A DNA stretch of 64,000 bases, taken from assembly GCA_030068145.1 (NCBI GenBank), contig JAPJBO010000762.1, positions 46,555-110,554 on the forward strand, given 5' to 3'. This stretch comes from Diplonema papillatum. Lineage: Eukaryota > Euglenozoa > Diplonemea > Diplonemida > Diplonemidae. The position numbers and the translations under genes are program-made. How positions within the stretch are numbered: position 1 is the stretch's first letter; every line of letters begins with the position of its first letter. The notes beneath the pieces are model-generated. The model was not told the origin of the DNA. It saw only the letters and a list, made by a program, of their open reading frames with translations, and ran no database searches. Of this stretch, positions 34,905-44,226 are shown piece after piece.

Positions 34905-37890
34905 TTCCATCCACCACAACGCCAGTGAGAAACTGCCTCACCGCAAGTACAATTGAATCGAGCGCATCAGCGCCAATCATGGTCAGCGGTACGCGTGACG
35001 GCAAGTCCGCAGGGTTGCCCTCACTCCTGACCCATCGTACAGAAACAGCGCAGTTCAAGGAACGCACGCGTTCCAGTCCTTTAACTACCGCCTCGTTCAA
35101 GACGGCACTTTTTAAACAGGACCCCTTACGGGCCACTCCTTTCACAGTGGTATTATCAACCACAATGTCCACTCTCCCACCTCTAATCGAGGGCGGCAGA
35201 GCCAAGACAACTAACTTGAAGGCAATAGCCTCCAGCTCGTTTATGTGCAACGAGCTCTCTGCAGAGTTCCATGACCCACCCAACACGGTCACTTCCATTG
35301 TGCGCGAGTCAACAAGGACACCCCCCCAGCCTTTCTTACTCGCGTCCACGAAGGCCGTGATACGTGGGGACTGTTCGAGAGTGGGAACGGCCCTCGGCTT
35401 CAGCACCGAGTCAATCCACTCTTGGAGCGACAAACGAACACACGGAGAAACTTCAACTCTATCAGAGGGCAGCCGAGCCCCTCGGTTCAACGAGTTGGTT
35501 ATGCGTCGAAAGAACTTCAACGCAAACCAAAACGAGCCCGGAAAAATGCCGGCGACCGCAGAGGCATGCAATAAACGGCCGCCGAGAGTCTCGAGCTCGC
35601 ACGCCAGCACGGTGGGCGACGACTTCAGCGTGTAGCGCGCCTCCATCAGCTTTCTTCGCAACTTCCGTGAGACAGCCACACGATGAGCAACGTGGTCCCA
35701 ATCGACCCCGATGAACTCATACCGTGTGGCGGCAGTCTGCGAATCGGACGGCTTCCACGTCAGGCCGCACTCCTCCGCGGTCAGGTCCAGCCTCCGAGTC
35801 GCGAGCCGCACAGCCGGCTTCTTGCCCGCATACCGGATGTTGTCGATCCAAATGTCGACGATGACATCCCGTTCCGCAAACTCCGGACGCACGAAGTCCT
35901 CATGTCCGCCGGCCACCGCTGCCAAGGTGTGCATTAACTCCGGTGCACACGAGTGTCCCATGGGAAGCCGCAGAAGTTCCCACCAACCACCATCGGAGTC
36001 AGCGAACCTGAAGAGATGACGCGACTCCGGCGGGATCTCAATGGCGTAAAAACCCGTCTTGAAATCCCGGGTTGAGCCACACTCCTCGCGGCTCGCCCCG
36101 AGGTAGCCGGAAACGTGTCCGAGGGGCACAGATGCTTCGTAACCCGCCTCTTGAGCGGCTCGGTTACCGTCCACCGTCCACAAGATGAAGCGCTGACGCA
36201 GCGCCCCTTCCTTCTCCTCCAGCACTGTGAAAGGGACTGAAGCGAACGGACCGGGACCGGTTGAACTGCGGGCAATCCCGTTTTCCGCGAGCAAACATGC
36301 ATGGTCGGGACGAAGGGTCGAGGGGGACCCGATTGCCGTCTCCGTCTCGACACGGGGAAAGAACGTTGAACGCCACGTATCGTCAAAACGTCGGAGGGTT
36401 GCCTCGTTCATCCGCGCACGAAGCTTCGCGACAGACATCGGCTTGATCGGCGCGACATGCAATGGCGAAGCGCGCTCCTCCTTGCTTCGCGGCAGCCGCG
36501 TCGAACCGCCTCGTCGGGTGACGGAGTGGAATTGACCACTGCGGAGGTATCCCGTCACAAGTGCTTCGTCACCTTGCCGGTCTCGAGTGCCCTGGCAAGG
36601 TCCACGTCGCCCCCGGCGTACCGGAGTGTGGTCCTCGACAGCGTTCCGGGTCCGCCCTCCTCCTCGTGCTTCGTCAGCCGGTCGATGAGGTGCGGCGACA
36701 GCTTGCCGCTGGTCAGCAACGGCAAGAGGTGCTTCACCGCTCCGCGTTTGATGGAGTGCGCGGTGTACCCCTGCATCTGCGTCGACTGGCCCCACAGAGC
36801 GTCCAGTGCCGACGTTGTCAACGCCGACAGCGGAGCGAAGGGTGCACACTTCGCGTACAGAACGGCGATTTCCGCCGTCAACGGTCCCTGGATGACCGCA
36901 AACCGCGACGCCTTGAACGGATCCTGCGTCCGCCCCTTCGGCGTCTGGAACCAGTCCACGATGACCTCCTTCTGCGTCACCAGGAGGAACTGCACTGACG
37001 AAAGATTCGCCGCCTCCGCCCAACGCGAAGCCGTCTTCCACGCGACCAGAACCGCCAGACGAACGGACGACTGCTGCTGCCTGGCCCAAGACACAAGCTT
37101 CCGCCTCTCGATTGGCGTCGCCTGGTTCTCCGGGATAGCCGCCCCACCCCCGCGCAAGGCCTTGGCCAAGACCCGCAGGGGGTGGTTCTCGAACCCCATT
37201 GCCCCAAACGAGGCCGACAGGGCCTTGGTGTAGGCAAGCTGTCCCTGGGGCCGGACACCCGTTGCCGCCACGAACAGGCATGCCGAGTCCGCGTTCATCC
37301 CAAGTCCACGTTCTGTCGTCCATGCCTGCAGCCGCCGCCACAGGCTTCGACGCTCCTGCGTGGTCGACCGGGCCCACATGTCCGCCACGACCGCCGACAT
37401 CTTCGTACGAGCCATCTCCACGGTACTCGCACCCTCCTGTGTCCGACCGGTACGGCTCGTGCCTCCAGACGAAATGAGGCGGTAGACTGCCATGCCTATC
37501 TCCGATGTCGGCATCCCTTCGGTTCCCGGCAACGGCGGCGCACAGGTTGGTCGCAGTGACGATGAGGTCGTTGACGGCCGTGAGGAGCTGCAAGCTCGAA
37601 CCCACATCATTGGCCGGGTCGGTGTTGGTGGCAGCATCGACGCCTCGGTTGTGCGTGCCAACGGGGGATGAAGATCTACTTGGTGTGTAGGCATGGGAAT
37701 CGGCGGGGAGACGAACTTTTGAACGGGTGGGGAGTGCGTCGGAAAGACATTCGACGGAGGGAGGAACTTCATTCGCACGGGAGGTGAGTGGGTCGACGCG
37801 ACGGTGGAACGAGGGAGGAACTTCATCCGCGCGAGCTGTTGTTGCATTGGAACTGGCTGTTGAAGCCTGGGCCGGGTGGGTGCCAGTCAT
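34900..37890 (-). CDS. Reverse transcriptase-RNase H, YR element 2
   Basis: 996 residues from ATG at 37890, overlapping the gag stop (ATGA). Codons 1-445 overlap the recombinase frame. RT is about 560-740 with LPMGHSCAPE and catalytic WIDN (Asp at 683). RNase H is about 843-985 (Asp 849 in FVDAS; ELEA; VDNTT; GNPADLPSR). The stop TGA lies in the last bases of B1. It differs from the element 3 protein at one residue seen (Cys versus Ser in DHACLL/DHASLL). It makes element cDNA. Confidence 0.92.
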   Translation of the reverse strand: MTGTHPAQASTASSNATTARADEVPPSFHRRVDPLTSRANEVPPSVECLSDALPTRSKVRLPADSHAYTPSRSSSPVGTHNRGVDAATNTDPANDVGSSLQLLTAVNDLIVTATNLCAAVAGNRRDADIGDRHGSLPPHFVWRHEPYRSDTGGCEYRGDGSYEDVGGRGGHVGPVDHAGASKPVAAAAGMDDRTWTWDERGLGMPVRGGNGCPAPGTACLHQGPVGLVWGNGVREPPPAGLGQGLARGWGGYPGEPGDANREAEACVLGQAAAVVRSSGGSGRVEDGFALGGGGESFVSAVPPGDAEGGHRGLVPDAEGADAGSVQGVAVCGHPGTVDGGNRRSVREVCTLRSAVGVDNVGTGRSVGPVDADAGVHRALHQTRSGEAPLAVADQRQAVAAPHRPADEARGGGRTRNAVEDHTPVRRGRRGPCQGTRDRQGDEALVTGYLRSGQFHSVTRRGGSTRLPRSKEERASPLHVAPIKPMSVAKLRARMNEATLRRFDDTWRSTFFPRVETETAIGSPSTLRPDHACLLAENGIARSSTGPGPFASVPFTVLEEKEGALRQRFILWTVDGNRAAQEAGYEASVPLGHVSGYLGASREECGSTRDFKTGFYAIEIPPESRHLFRFADSDGGWWELLRLPMGHSCAPELMHTLAAVAGGHEDFVRPEFAERDVIVDIWIDNIRYAGKKPAVRLATRRLDLTAEECGLTWKPSDSQTAATRYEFIGVDWDHVAHRVAVSRKLRRKLMEARYTLKSSPTVLACELETLGGRLLHASAVAGIFPGSFWFALKFFRRITNSLNRGARLPSDRVEVSPCVRLSLQEWIDSVLKPRAVPTLEQSPRITAFVDASKKGWGGVLVDSRTMEVTVLGGSWNSAESSLHINELEAIAFKLVVLALPPSIRGGRVDIVVDNTTVKGVARKGSCLKSAVLNEAVVKGLERVRSLNCAVSVRWVRSEGNPADLPSRVPLTMIGADALDSIVLAVRQFLTGVVVDGR
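36555..37847 (-). CDS. Tyrosine recombinase, YR element 2
   Basis: 430 residues from ATG at 37847, 43 nt inside the RT frame and fully nested in it. Catalytic residues: Arg275 (TASRW), Lys in TPKGR, His364 and Arg368 (AHSIKRG), His in LTKHEE, Tyr410 (TLRYAGG). The N-terminus has repeated RMKFLP segments. It integrates the element circle and probably recognises the A/B junction. It is identical to the element 3 copy as far as I can see. Confidence 0.92.
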   Translation of the reverse strand: MQQQLARMKFLPRSTVASTHSPPVRMKFLPPSNVFPTHSPPVQKFVSPPIPMPTHQVDLHPPLARTTEASMLPPTPTRPMMWVRACSSSRPSTTSSSLRPTCAPPLPGTEGMPTSEIGMAVYRLISSGGTSRTGRTQEGASTVEMARTKMSAVVADMWARSTTQERRSLWRRLQAWTTERGLGMNADSACLFVAATGVRPQGQLAYTKALSASFGAMGFENHPLRVLAKALRGGGAAIPENQATPIERRKLVSWARQQQSSVRLAVLVAWKTASRWAEAANLSSVQFLLVTQKEVIVDWFQTPKGRTQDPFKASRFAVIQGPLTAEIAVLYAKCAPFAPLSALTTSALDALWGQSTQMQGYTAHSIKRGAVKHLLPLLTSGKLSPHLIDRLTKHEEEGGPGTLSRTTLRYAGGDVDLARALETGKVTKHL

Positions 37891-39050
37891 TTCCCGCCGG
37901 CCTTTCCGTTTCCCGGCTGCCTCGGCCTGAAGGCCGGCTTCTTCGTCGGACCCCTCTCCTTCTTGCCGCGCAGAACCGCGGCGGCCTTGTCCAACGGGTC
38001 CTCAGCCTGAGACCCGATTTGTCGGAGGAGGTCCCGACGGCTCATCCCCTCCTCCACGTACAGCTTCTGAAGCCGGAGTTGTTTCAGAAGCTCATTTCCC
38101 AGCCTCAGCTGGTCGGGGCTGCGCGTCCATCCCTCGGTGGCCGACATGGCCAACATCCAGCATCGGAGCATGCCGAACGTGCTGTCGAGCTGCTCGCCAC
38201 CCGGAAGGTGAGCCCTCCCACACACGTAAGCCGATTCGACGTCCCGGATCAAACCCCACGGGTCCAGGAGCAGGGGCTCCCGCCACTCTCGGACGTCCTT
38301 GGCGTCCTTCGCGAACACCCTGGGGGCAACGTCTTCTTCCTCTTCCTGCCGCCCGTCAGACTCCATTGGCTGCGGCGCTGGCTGCGCGGTCGCTGACACT
38401 GACGCTACCGCGGGCGACGGCTGGTGCGAAATGCCCATCAGCTGCGTCTGCATCTGCTGCAGCACCTGCATCATGTGCGCTTGTTGCTGTTGTTGCGCCC
38501 GCATTTCCCGCTGCTGCGCCTGCATCTGCTCCTGCTGCTGCATGACCATCCGCTGCAGCTGGTCCTGCATCGATGCGCCCGCGGATGCCGTCACCGGAGG
38601 CGCCACCGACGCAGACGGGACCGCTGCAGAGGGAACAGACGCAGAAGAAACCGGCTGCCCCGCTCCGCTACCCTCGACCGGGGCCTGGATAAGACTCGCC
38701 AGTGAAGGCGGGGGTACATCAAATTTTCCGACAATCTTCTTAACAGCTAGTGACACGCGAGCTTCGTCCTCCTCATACACGAGCATTAGGATCGCCAAGA
38801 CCCGCTGCAGATCCAAACCCGCCACCTCAAGTATCGTGGCGCCGATCGCCTCGGCGAGTACCGCGCGGGCCCTGTCTGTGACGGCCTCTTCGCATGTGCC
38901 GAATAACGTGGAGCAGAAAGACTCCATTTCACGCACGCGGAACTTCCTTTTGGAAGGTGGCTCATAGGCAAAGGATCGAGTCCAGGCCTCGCGGAGCACA
39001 GAAGGGAACCTGTAGTCCCACCTGTCGGCATTCGGCAGCGGCGAAGACAT
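37887..39050 (-). CDS. Gag-like protein, YR element 2
   Basis: 387 residues from ATG at 39050, which directly abuts repeat A1 (the frame is open upstream but only with a GTG). Gln/Met-rich central coiled coil (QQQEQMQAQQREMRAQQQQQ), then a helical half ending NGKAGGK. The stop TGA overlaps the RT ATG. Presumed particle protein, by position and homology with elements 1 and 3. No zinc knuckle. Confidence 0.75.
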   Translation of the reverse strand: MSSPLPNADRWDYRFPSVLREAWTRSFAYEPPSKRKFRVREMESFCSTLFGTCEEAVTDRARAVLAEAIGATILEVAGLDLQRVLAILMLVYEEDEARVSLAVKKIVGKFDVPPPSLASLIQAPVEGSGAGQPVSSASVPSAAVPSASVAPPVTASAGASMQDQLQRMVMQQQEQMQAQQREMRAQQQQQAHMMQVLQQMQTQLMGISHQPSPAVASVSATAQPAPQPMESDGRQEEEEDVAPRVFAKDAKDVREWREPLLLDPWGLIRDVESAYVCGRAHLPGGEQLDSTFGMLRCWMLAMSATEGWTRSPDQLRLGNELLKQLRLQKLYVEEGMSRRDLLRQIGSQAEDPLDKAAAVLRGKKERGPTKKPAFRPRQPGNGKAGGK

Positions 39051-39154
39051 GGAAAAACTTGAATTTCTCTTTGAACCAACCACACCCTGAAGGCTGTGTT
39101 AAGTTCTCTAATCGACTTTTCGTGGTGCATCAACTCCCTCAGTGAAACTGTGAG

Positions 39155-39523
39155 TGTCCCGGGCGGGGACGGCGCGCGCCGCTTCCGGCCTGTGAGGCCG
39201 TCGCTCTCGCCTAGGCTGCGACCGCCACCGCCGCGATCCCCGCCGCGTCCGCCGCCGCGACCGCCGCCGCGACCGCCGCCGCGTGCGCGGCCGCGACCAG
39301 TGCCGCGGCCGCCGCCACCGTCTCCGTCACTGTCGTCTCCGCCGCCTCGGCCGCCGCGGCCGCGGCCACGGCCGCGGCAGCTGCCGCCACGACCACCGCC
39401 ACCCCCGTCGCCACCGCTGCTGTCGCGGCCAGCAACACCCCTGTGATGCCCCCGTCCGCAGCACGCGTCGGCGTTCGGGCAGGTCCCGCACCGCGTCAGC
39501 CGGTGCGCCCGACAACACTGCAC
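39155..39523 (-). pseudogene. Gly/Arg-rich frame with Cys/His cluster, interrupted by YR element 2
   Basis: On the minus strand the frame reads CCRAHRLTRCGTCPNADACC, then long RGG-type repeats (GGGRGGGRGGGRGG), and ends at the A1 boundary. No in-frame ATG is present (a TGA lies just upstream), so it is an exon or a truncated gene. The Cys/His cluster could bind zinc. Whether it joins 33929-34411 is unproven. Confidence 0.35.
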
Positions 39524-39529
39524 TTTTTC

Positions 39530-39600
39530 ACTTGCGCTTTTTCGTCATCTTGTTGCGTTAGTGGGGAGTCATTTGCAAGCAAATGAGTACCACACTATAT
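39530..39600 (-). repeat. R repeat copy c (empty LINE target site)
   Basis: CGCTTTTTCGTCATCTTGTT, GCGTTAGTGG, the hairpin 39561-39593, then CACTAT. The LINE target is uninterrupted. Confidence 0.88.
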
Positions 39601-40309
39601 AGTGTTTCACAGTGTCTCACGTGGTTCCACTTTCTCACACAAACGTTCCCAAGAGCGACTGGTGAAATCATGTGAAAGACATGGGAATTTTTGTGAAATC
39701 TGGTGTGTCTCCAATGTAGCCGGCCACCCCAGCATCTTGGTCGTTTTTGCATGCTTGTCTTTCATAATAAACAAGGTGTCTGGCAGGTCTTGGTCTTCTG
39801 CAGATGCGTGGATACAGCGACTGATCACAATGCCCTCTAACTGCGCGGTGTCTCTACCTTAGTCCGCGTGCACAAGCTTGGTCTTGAAAACAGACGGCAA
39901 ATCTTACATAAAAAAAAGTCTTTTTTTCCCCCGAAAATTTGTTCTCTTCTTCTGAAAGAGAAAAAAGGAACTATGTATTACAGTTTAACTTTGAAATCGC
40001 GAATTCGACGAGCCGAAATTTTGAATACAATTTAACTTACCAGCTCCAAACGAACTCCAGTTGGTGGTGTGCTCACAGTGATTCTCAGAGGTAGTTGTCA
40101 GGGGAAAAACCCACAATGTCCGAAACGTAGGAGTTTAACTGAAAATAAGGCTTGAAAACTGCCAAGACCACCACCAGACGAACCAACAAGTACCAGCCAC
40201 ACCCACACCCAAGGAAGGAACTTCAACCAACCTTGACTGTCGACCGTAGACACAAAACACGGATCCTTAAAAACGAAACAGTCTTGAAAGAGACCAACAT
40301 CGCGTGGTC
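39601..40309. other. No gene recognised
   Basis: CCAATGTAGCCGGCCACCCC at 39713-39732 resembles, inverted, 24705-24725, so repeat R or a companion sequence may extend here. The rest carries nothing credible. Confidence 0.4.
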
Positions 40310-41133
40310 ATGGGCAAAGGCGATTTGCTGTTGTCGTCAGAGATTGCCGGGCTCATGGATACGCTCCTCAGGACGAGTCACCAGCCGCAGACGGTCCAGA
40401 TCGCGAATCCTGCCTACGACCCCGTCAACAGGCCGGACGGAATAATGTACGCGGAGCACTCGCTCTTCGTGCAGCTCACGAGGGGGATGCATCCACACCC
40501 CTATTCCCCAAGCTCCCTTCTAAACATGCTTACTCGGTTCAGCAAAGGGGCTGAAATGCTTGAATGGCAGGGGGCAGTATCTAATACTGCGGATGGGTGT
40601 GGGGCTCACTGGGTGTTCTTGGTCTTCTCGACAACTGCGCCGAGATCGTGCTTTGTCGTCGATTCACTGACAACGTACGCAAAGCCACTGCTTCTCCAAA
40701 AGCTAGCCGAGCTTTTTAGAAGCCACTGCTTCTCCAAAAGCTAGCCGAGCTTTTTAGTCACGTCGAGGTGCTCCAGACAGGAGAGCAGCACGACGGTTGG
40801 TCGTGTGGCTATCACGCATGCCACCATGCGACGAACGTGTTTCCGGCAGTACAAGAGTGCACGTCGTTTGCAGCTGTCAAGGAACTCTGCCGCGCGCGCA
40901 TATGCCGCCGCTGCCACACAGTGGAGCTGCTAACTTCTTTTTTAGAAAAGGAGTTGAAAAAGCGCACACCGGCCAGAATCACACCGGCGAGCAAAGGATC
41001 AGAGAAAGGAAAACCGCACCGTGCGTCCTACACGCAAGCATACAAGCATGCTATTAGTAGGCAGAAGTCGGTCAAGCACTCTGATATGCGGGCCCTTTTC
41101 TTTGGCAACCCAGTATCATTTCGACTCAAGTAA
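40310..41133 (+). pseudogene. Ulp1/SENP-like (C48) cysteine protease, frameshifted by a 38-bp duplication
   Basis: From ATG at 40310 a frame runs to the His block (GAHWVFLVFS) and Asp (CFVVDSL). A second frame from 40758 carries the Gln/Cys block (GEQHDGWSCGYHACH). The order His, Asp, Gln, Cys is that of Ulp1 SUMO-protease-like domains, often carried by transposons. The break is an exact 38-bp tandem duplication (40682-40719 and 40720-40757) that shifts the frame between Asp and Cys. A basic tail follows. The neighbouring pogo-like fragment on the same strand suggests both came from one element. Confidence 0.7.
40682..40757. repeat. Exact 38-bp tandem duplication in the Ulp1-like gene
   Basis: AAGCCACTGCTTCTCCAAAA plus 18 further bases are repeated head to tail without mismatch. 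As 38 is not a multiple of three, the gene is frameshifted. The perfect identity indicates a recent event. Confidence 0.95.
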
Positions 41134-41750
41134 GAAACTGGCGCAGCAGCTATCCGGAGGATATGGCACAACTGCCCGGCATCCATCCTGCAATTCGATT
41201 CGAAAAAAGGGCGGTGGTAGCAAGCCTCAGTACCCCGCAGTAGAAGAGCACACCCTGCGGTTGGTAAACCAGCGTATCGATAAAGGATGGCCAACGACAC
41301 GAAGTAAAGTGAAGGAAACCGCGCCAAGCTTCAAGCCTTTTCCACAAGGTTTCAAAGCGTCGTTTGAATGGGTCGATGCTTGGAGCCGTAGAAACTGCTT
41401 CAAGTTCGCCTCCACCAGAGCCAATTGTCTTTCGGAAACAGAAGCAACAATGAGGCTGCACGACTTCTGGGGATGGGCGCGTCGCACTTGCATCGGAAAA
41501 AGTTTGATGCGGCATGCATACGGGGTGCATGACTACTTCGTCAACGTGGACGAAATGCCCCTTTATCGATGCCCGAAGGGAAGCTTGTCGAAGCTTCTTA
41601 CCCCAAATGGAGCAGCCAGACCGCCACTCGATCCGGATTGCCGACGCTGTGACGACATTGCCGCGGGCACTTGGAATGGAGCCTTCTTTGTTCTCCATTT
41701 CGGATCCGATGAAGTTCGCGAAAGCCACAGTCTACCCGCGAAGGGCCCAG
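41054..41750 (+). pseudogene. pogo-like transposase, N-terminal half
   Basis: A CENP-B-like helix-turn-helix (AVEEHTLRLVNQRIDKGWPT, then FEWVDAWSRRNCFKF) is followed by the start of a DDE domain with the first catalytic Asp (YFVNVDEMPLYRCPKG). The frame ends after 41750, where CCCAG/GTACGC could be a splice donor. The later catalytic residues are not found downstream on this strand. A truncated or spliced relative of the 10.4-kb transposase, clearly diverged from it. Confidence 0.6.
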
Positions 41751-42087
41751 GTACGCATTGAGAGACTGGCTTTGCTGCGCCTGTACACTGTTCACTGATA
41801 CCTCAAGTGTTTTTGCTTAGAATCGCCACACAAAAAAAAAAAAGCTGGACAGTTCAATTGTATTCAACGAGGTTTTTCAGAATCCCGGTTTTCATTTGCC
41901 TCATCCTTATATTACAATTGAGTTATATTGTAATTGCCCCCCCCCCTGTAGGCCAAGCGGGGTGCGGAAGTACACTGGGCTTTTAATTTAAGAAGACCGC
42001 GGGAAGTCGTCTGAACCGGGAGCTACTGGAGAAGGTGTACGTGCTTGGGTGTACACCTGGTTCGTTTGCGGGATAATAAAACCGCGC
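41751..42087. other. No gene; possible end of the Ulp1/pogo element
   Basis: ATTACAAT...ATTGTAAT inverted repeat at 41911-41935, then C12 and TGTAGG. On the minus strand this reads CCTACAGGGGGGGG..CAATTACAAT, which resembles a pogo/mariner-type terminus. No left partner was found. Near 42005-42035, SRLNRELLEKVYVL may be a trace of the YR-element RT seen at 43.5 kb. Confidence 0.35.
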
Positions 42088-42089
42088 TA

Positions 42090-43525
42090 CCTACCCCCCC
42101 CCGTGTTTAAGATCGCGTTTTTCCGTGTTTAAGATCGCCCCCCAAAAAAACCGATCTTATACACGGGGGGGGACGATCTTAAACACGGGGGGGGGACAAA
42201 AACACCCCAAAAAATTTTTTTTCCGCTGCGCGGGGCCTTGAACCCGTGTGTCCGTGGCTTAGAGGACCGAAACACGGCGCAGACGGGACCAGTGCGGAGC
42301 ACATACCCATTCCAAGCACGTTCTTGCAATCCCCCCACCCCCCAGTGCTGATGCTTAGGCCCCAAAACTCGGCATCGTTGTCAGCCGGACGGTAAGTGGG
42401 TGTTTTGGGGTGTCTCCCAGAGGGGTAAACGTTGCTTACGTTTGTTTGGGTTTTCTTTTGTGAATGTCAGGGTGCAAAGACGAGCCTGCCCACAGAGCAC
42501 TTTTGAAGGCAGAATCTATGTCTGCATCTGTGATTGCCAAGTATGAGTCCGCGAGCCACTTGCACACCTCGTCACGGGTTGGCGCACTGTTTTCTGCAAC
42601 AAGCTGTTGCGAGGACCAGTCTATCCACTTGGAACGAAGAAGTCGTCGCACCTTCAGATTGCAGGCTCTGGTCGCCAACATTCAAGTGACCTGACGTGTT
42701 CGGAGGTATAATGAACACCAGCCAGCCCCGCGATCTCGCCTCCTTCACGACAGGAATGCTGTAGTGCGACTTGTACCCATCCACCATTACGAGAAGCCCA
42801 TACTTCCCTGAGGGGAAGCTGGGTAATGTACAGATGTACTCGAGCATTACTTCGTAGTCGCATCGGATTGCCGAAAGGGAATGCGTGAACATTCCGCAAC
42901 CCGGATGCAGAGATCTGAAGTGGTGACACATTGACGATCCTGTTGACCATGTCCACAGGCCCCGGATGATGCAGTCGTCTCTTTTTGAAGGAAGGGTTGA
43001 CCCTTGAAACGCTTCACGCGGGGACAGGGTTAACTATCCTGGAAAGCTGCACTTTCTTCGTGTAGTAGGGTGTCTTGTGGATGTGCATGGAAAAAACAGG
43101 GGAGATCTCATTCTCTTGCATCGGGCCGTACCGTTAACCGCAATAGGTCTCCTAGGCTAAAAGCCTCTGGCCGACAGAACAATGTAGGTAAGGGAAGTCG
43201 GCAAACTGGATCCGTAACTTCCCCCGCGGCAGCGTTTAAAAAAGACAAGGTTTTGACCCTGCATGGTATCTCCCAACTTGGGGGGTCCAAGAGATATTTT
43301 TCCCGCCAGAACCTCCCAGAGAAAAAGTACCCCAAAAAAAAAATTCCCGCTGCGCGTGGCCAAAAAACCCCCCCACAGTAAAAATGCCCCAAAAAAAAAA
43401 CTTTCCCGCTGCGCGGGACCCCACCCCACTCCCCCCCCGTGTATAAGATCGCCCTCATTTCTCAAAAAAACCGATCTTATACACGGGGGGGGAGGGCGCG
43501 ATCTTAAACACGGGGGGGGGGTAGG
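42090..43525 (-). mobile_element. Tc1/mariner-pogo element, 1436 bp, TA-flanked, degenerate
   Basis: Both ends read CCTACCCCCCCCCC, then GTGTTTAAGATCGCG (inverted), flanked by TA at 42088-42089 and 43526-43527. Second inner copies of GTGTATAAGATCG lie in inverted orientation at each end. It contains only the C-terminal half of a frameshifted transposase, so it is non-autonomous. To its right lies a YR-retroelement relic. Confidence 0.85.
42436..42931 (-). pseudogene. pogo-like transposase, C-terminal half with frameshift
   Basis: The frame 42572-42931 (minus) has LLVMVDGYKSHYSIPVV (second catalytic Asp) and IIPPNTSGHLNVGDQSL (third Asp region), typical of pogo DDE enzymes. The continuation VRRLLRSKWIDWSSQQL lies in another frame from about 42655. 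The first catalytic Asp and the DNA-binding domain are missing. Confidence 0.72.
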
Positions 43526-43527
43526 TA

Positions 43528-43900
43528 TACGCAAAAGTCGTCGCCTACGATACTGGTTTCCGAACTTGGACCTATTGGTGGCCGTTGGTTACATGCCTCT
43601 GCAGTCGCCGGCATTTTTCCGGGCTCCATTTTGTTTGCGGTCTACGGGCCGACTTCATTCCTGGCCGAGTCCACAAGCGTTCCATCCAACGGCAGACCCC
43701 TTCAAGGCTACTCCGTTCAATGTGGTATTGTCAATGGTGTTCTCAGTTCATCAACTTTCTCAATTACTTGATGAAGGAGTCGCTTGCCTTGATAGGTGCC
43801 TGCCGTTTCACCTGAACCTTGTAAGCGAGCACATCATCGCTCTGCATGCCTCCACCCGGAGGCTTCCTCGGGACACGAGGGCAGAAACATCTTCAAAGCA
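43528..43900 (+). pseudogene. YR-retrotransposon RT/RNase H relic
   Basis: Plus-strand reading KSSPTILVSELGPIGGRW, then LHASAVAGIFPGS, matches the linker between RT and RNase H of elements 1-3 (KSSPTVLACELETLGGR, then LHASAVAGIFPGS). Further on, traces of the VDNTTVKGVARKGS block appear. Many substitutions and frame changes. The 42090-43525 transposon seems to have landed in it. Confidence 0.7.
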
Positions 43901-44173
43901 GGGAGCAACGGAGACTAGCGACTGAAAGAAGGTGGATGTAAGGAAACGAAGCCGAAAAATTAAAAAGAGAATAAACAAACAAAAACAAAGAAAATAAACA
44001 TCCCATGAATATTGAGCAACTTTTTAGAAGAAAAGAAGGAACCAAATGCACACTTTTCGGACCATATGAACAGGTCGCCCCTGATAACGCTGAATATCGA
44101 ACCCCGAGCTCGCAAGCATGGTGCACATCCGAGCCGGCTACTTTCGAAAATCGTGGTTGTGATGGGCTGCTGC
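43901..44173. other. No gene recognised
   Basis: A-rich segment 43950-44010 and short frames only. Confidence 0.45.
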
Positions 44174-44226
44174 ATAGTGTGGTGATCATCAGCATGCCGA
44201 TGACTCCCCACTCATGCTACAAGAGC
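44174..44226 (+). repeat. R repeat copy d, diverged, with 19-bp target duplication
   Basis: Hairpin 44179-44211 keeps GTGG/CCAC and the arm lengths but reads TCATCAGC/GCCGATGA, with a T-A to C-G compensatory pair. The target CCACTCATGCTACAAGAGC (44208-44226) recurs with small changes at 44405-44422 after the LINE fragment. Confidence 0.75.

Larger units (their letters stand above)
34412..39154 (-). mobile_element. YR retrotransposon 2, complete split direct repeats (4743 bp)
   Basis: Plus-strand order is B2 (34412-34597), A2 (34617-34718), B1 (34719-34904), genes, A1 (39053-39154). In sense this is A1-ORFs-B1-A2-B2, the split direct repeat layout of Ngaro-type elements. All genes are intact. 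It is almost identical to element 3 (offset exactly 16616 bp). The flanks show no target duplication. Confidence 0.93.

Noticed and set aside
38786-39523. 245-codon minus frame crossing the 5' end of YR element 2
   Set aside because: It is a chance fusion of the Gly/Arg-rich flank with an out-of-frame reading of A1 and gag; treated as two separate things.
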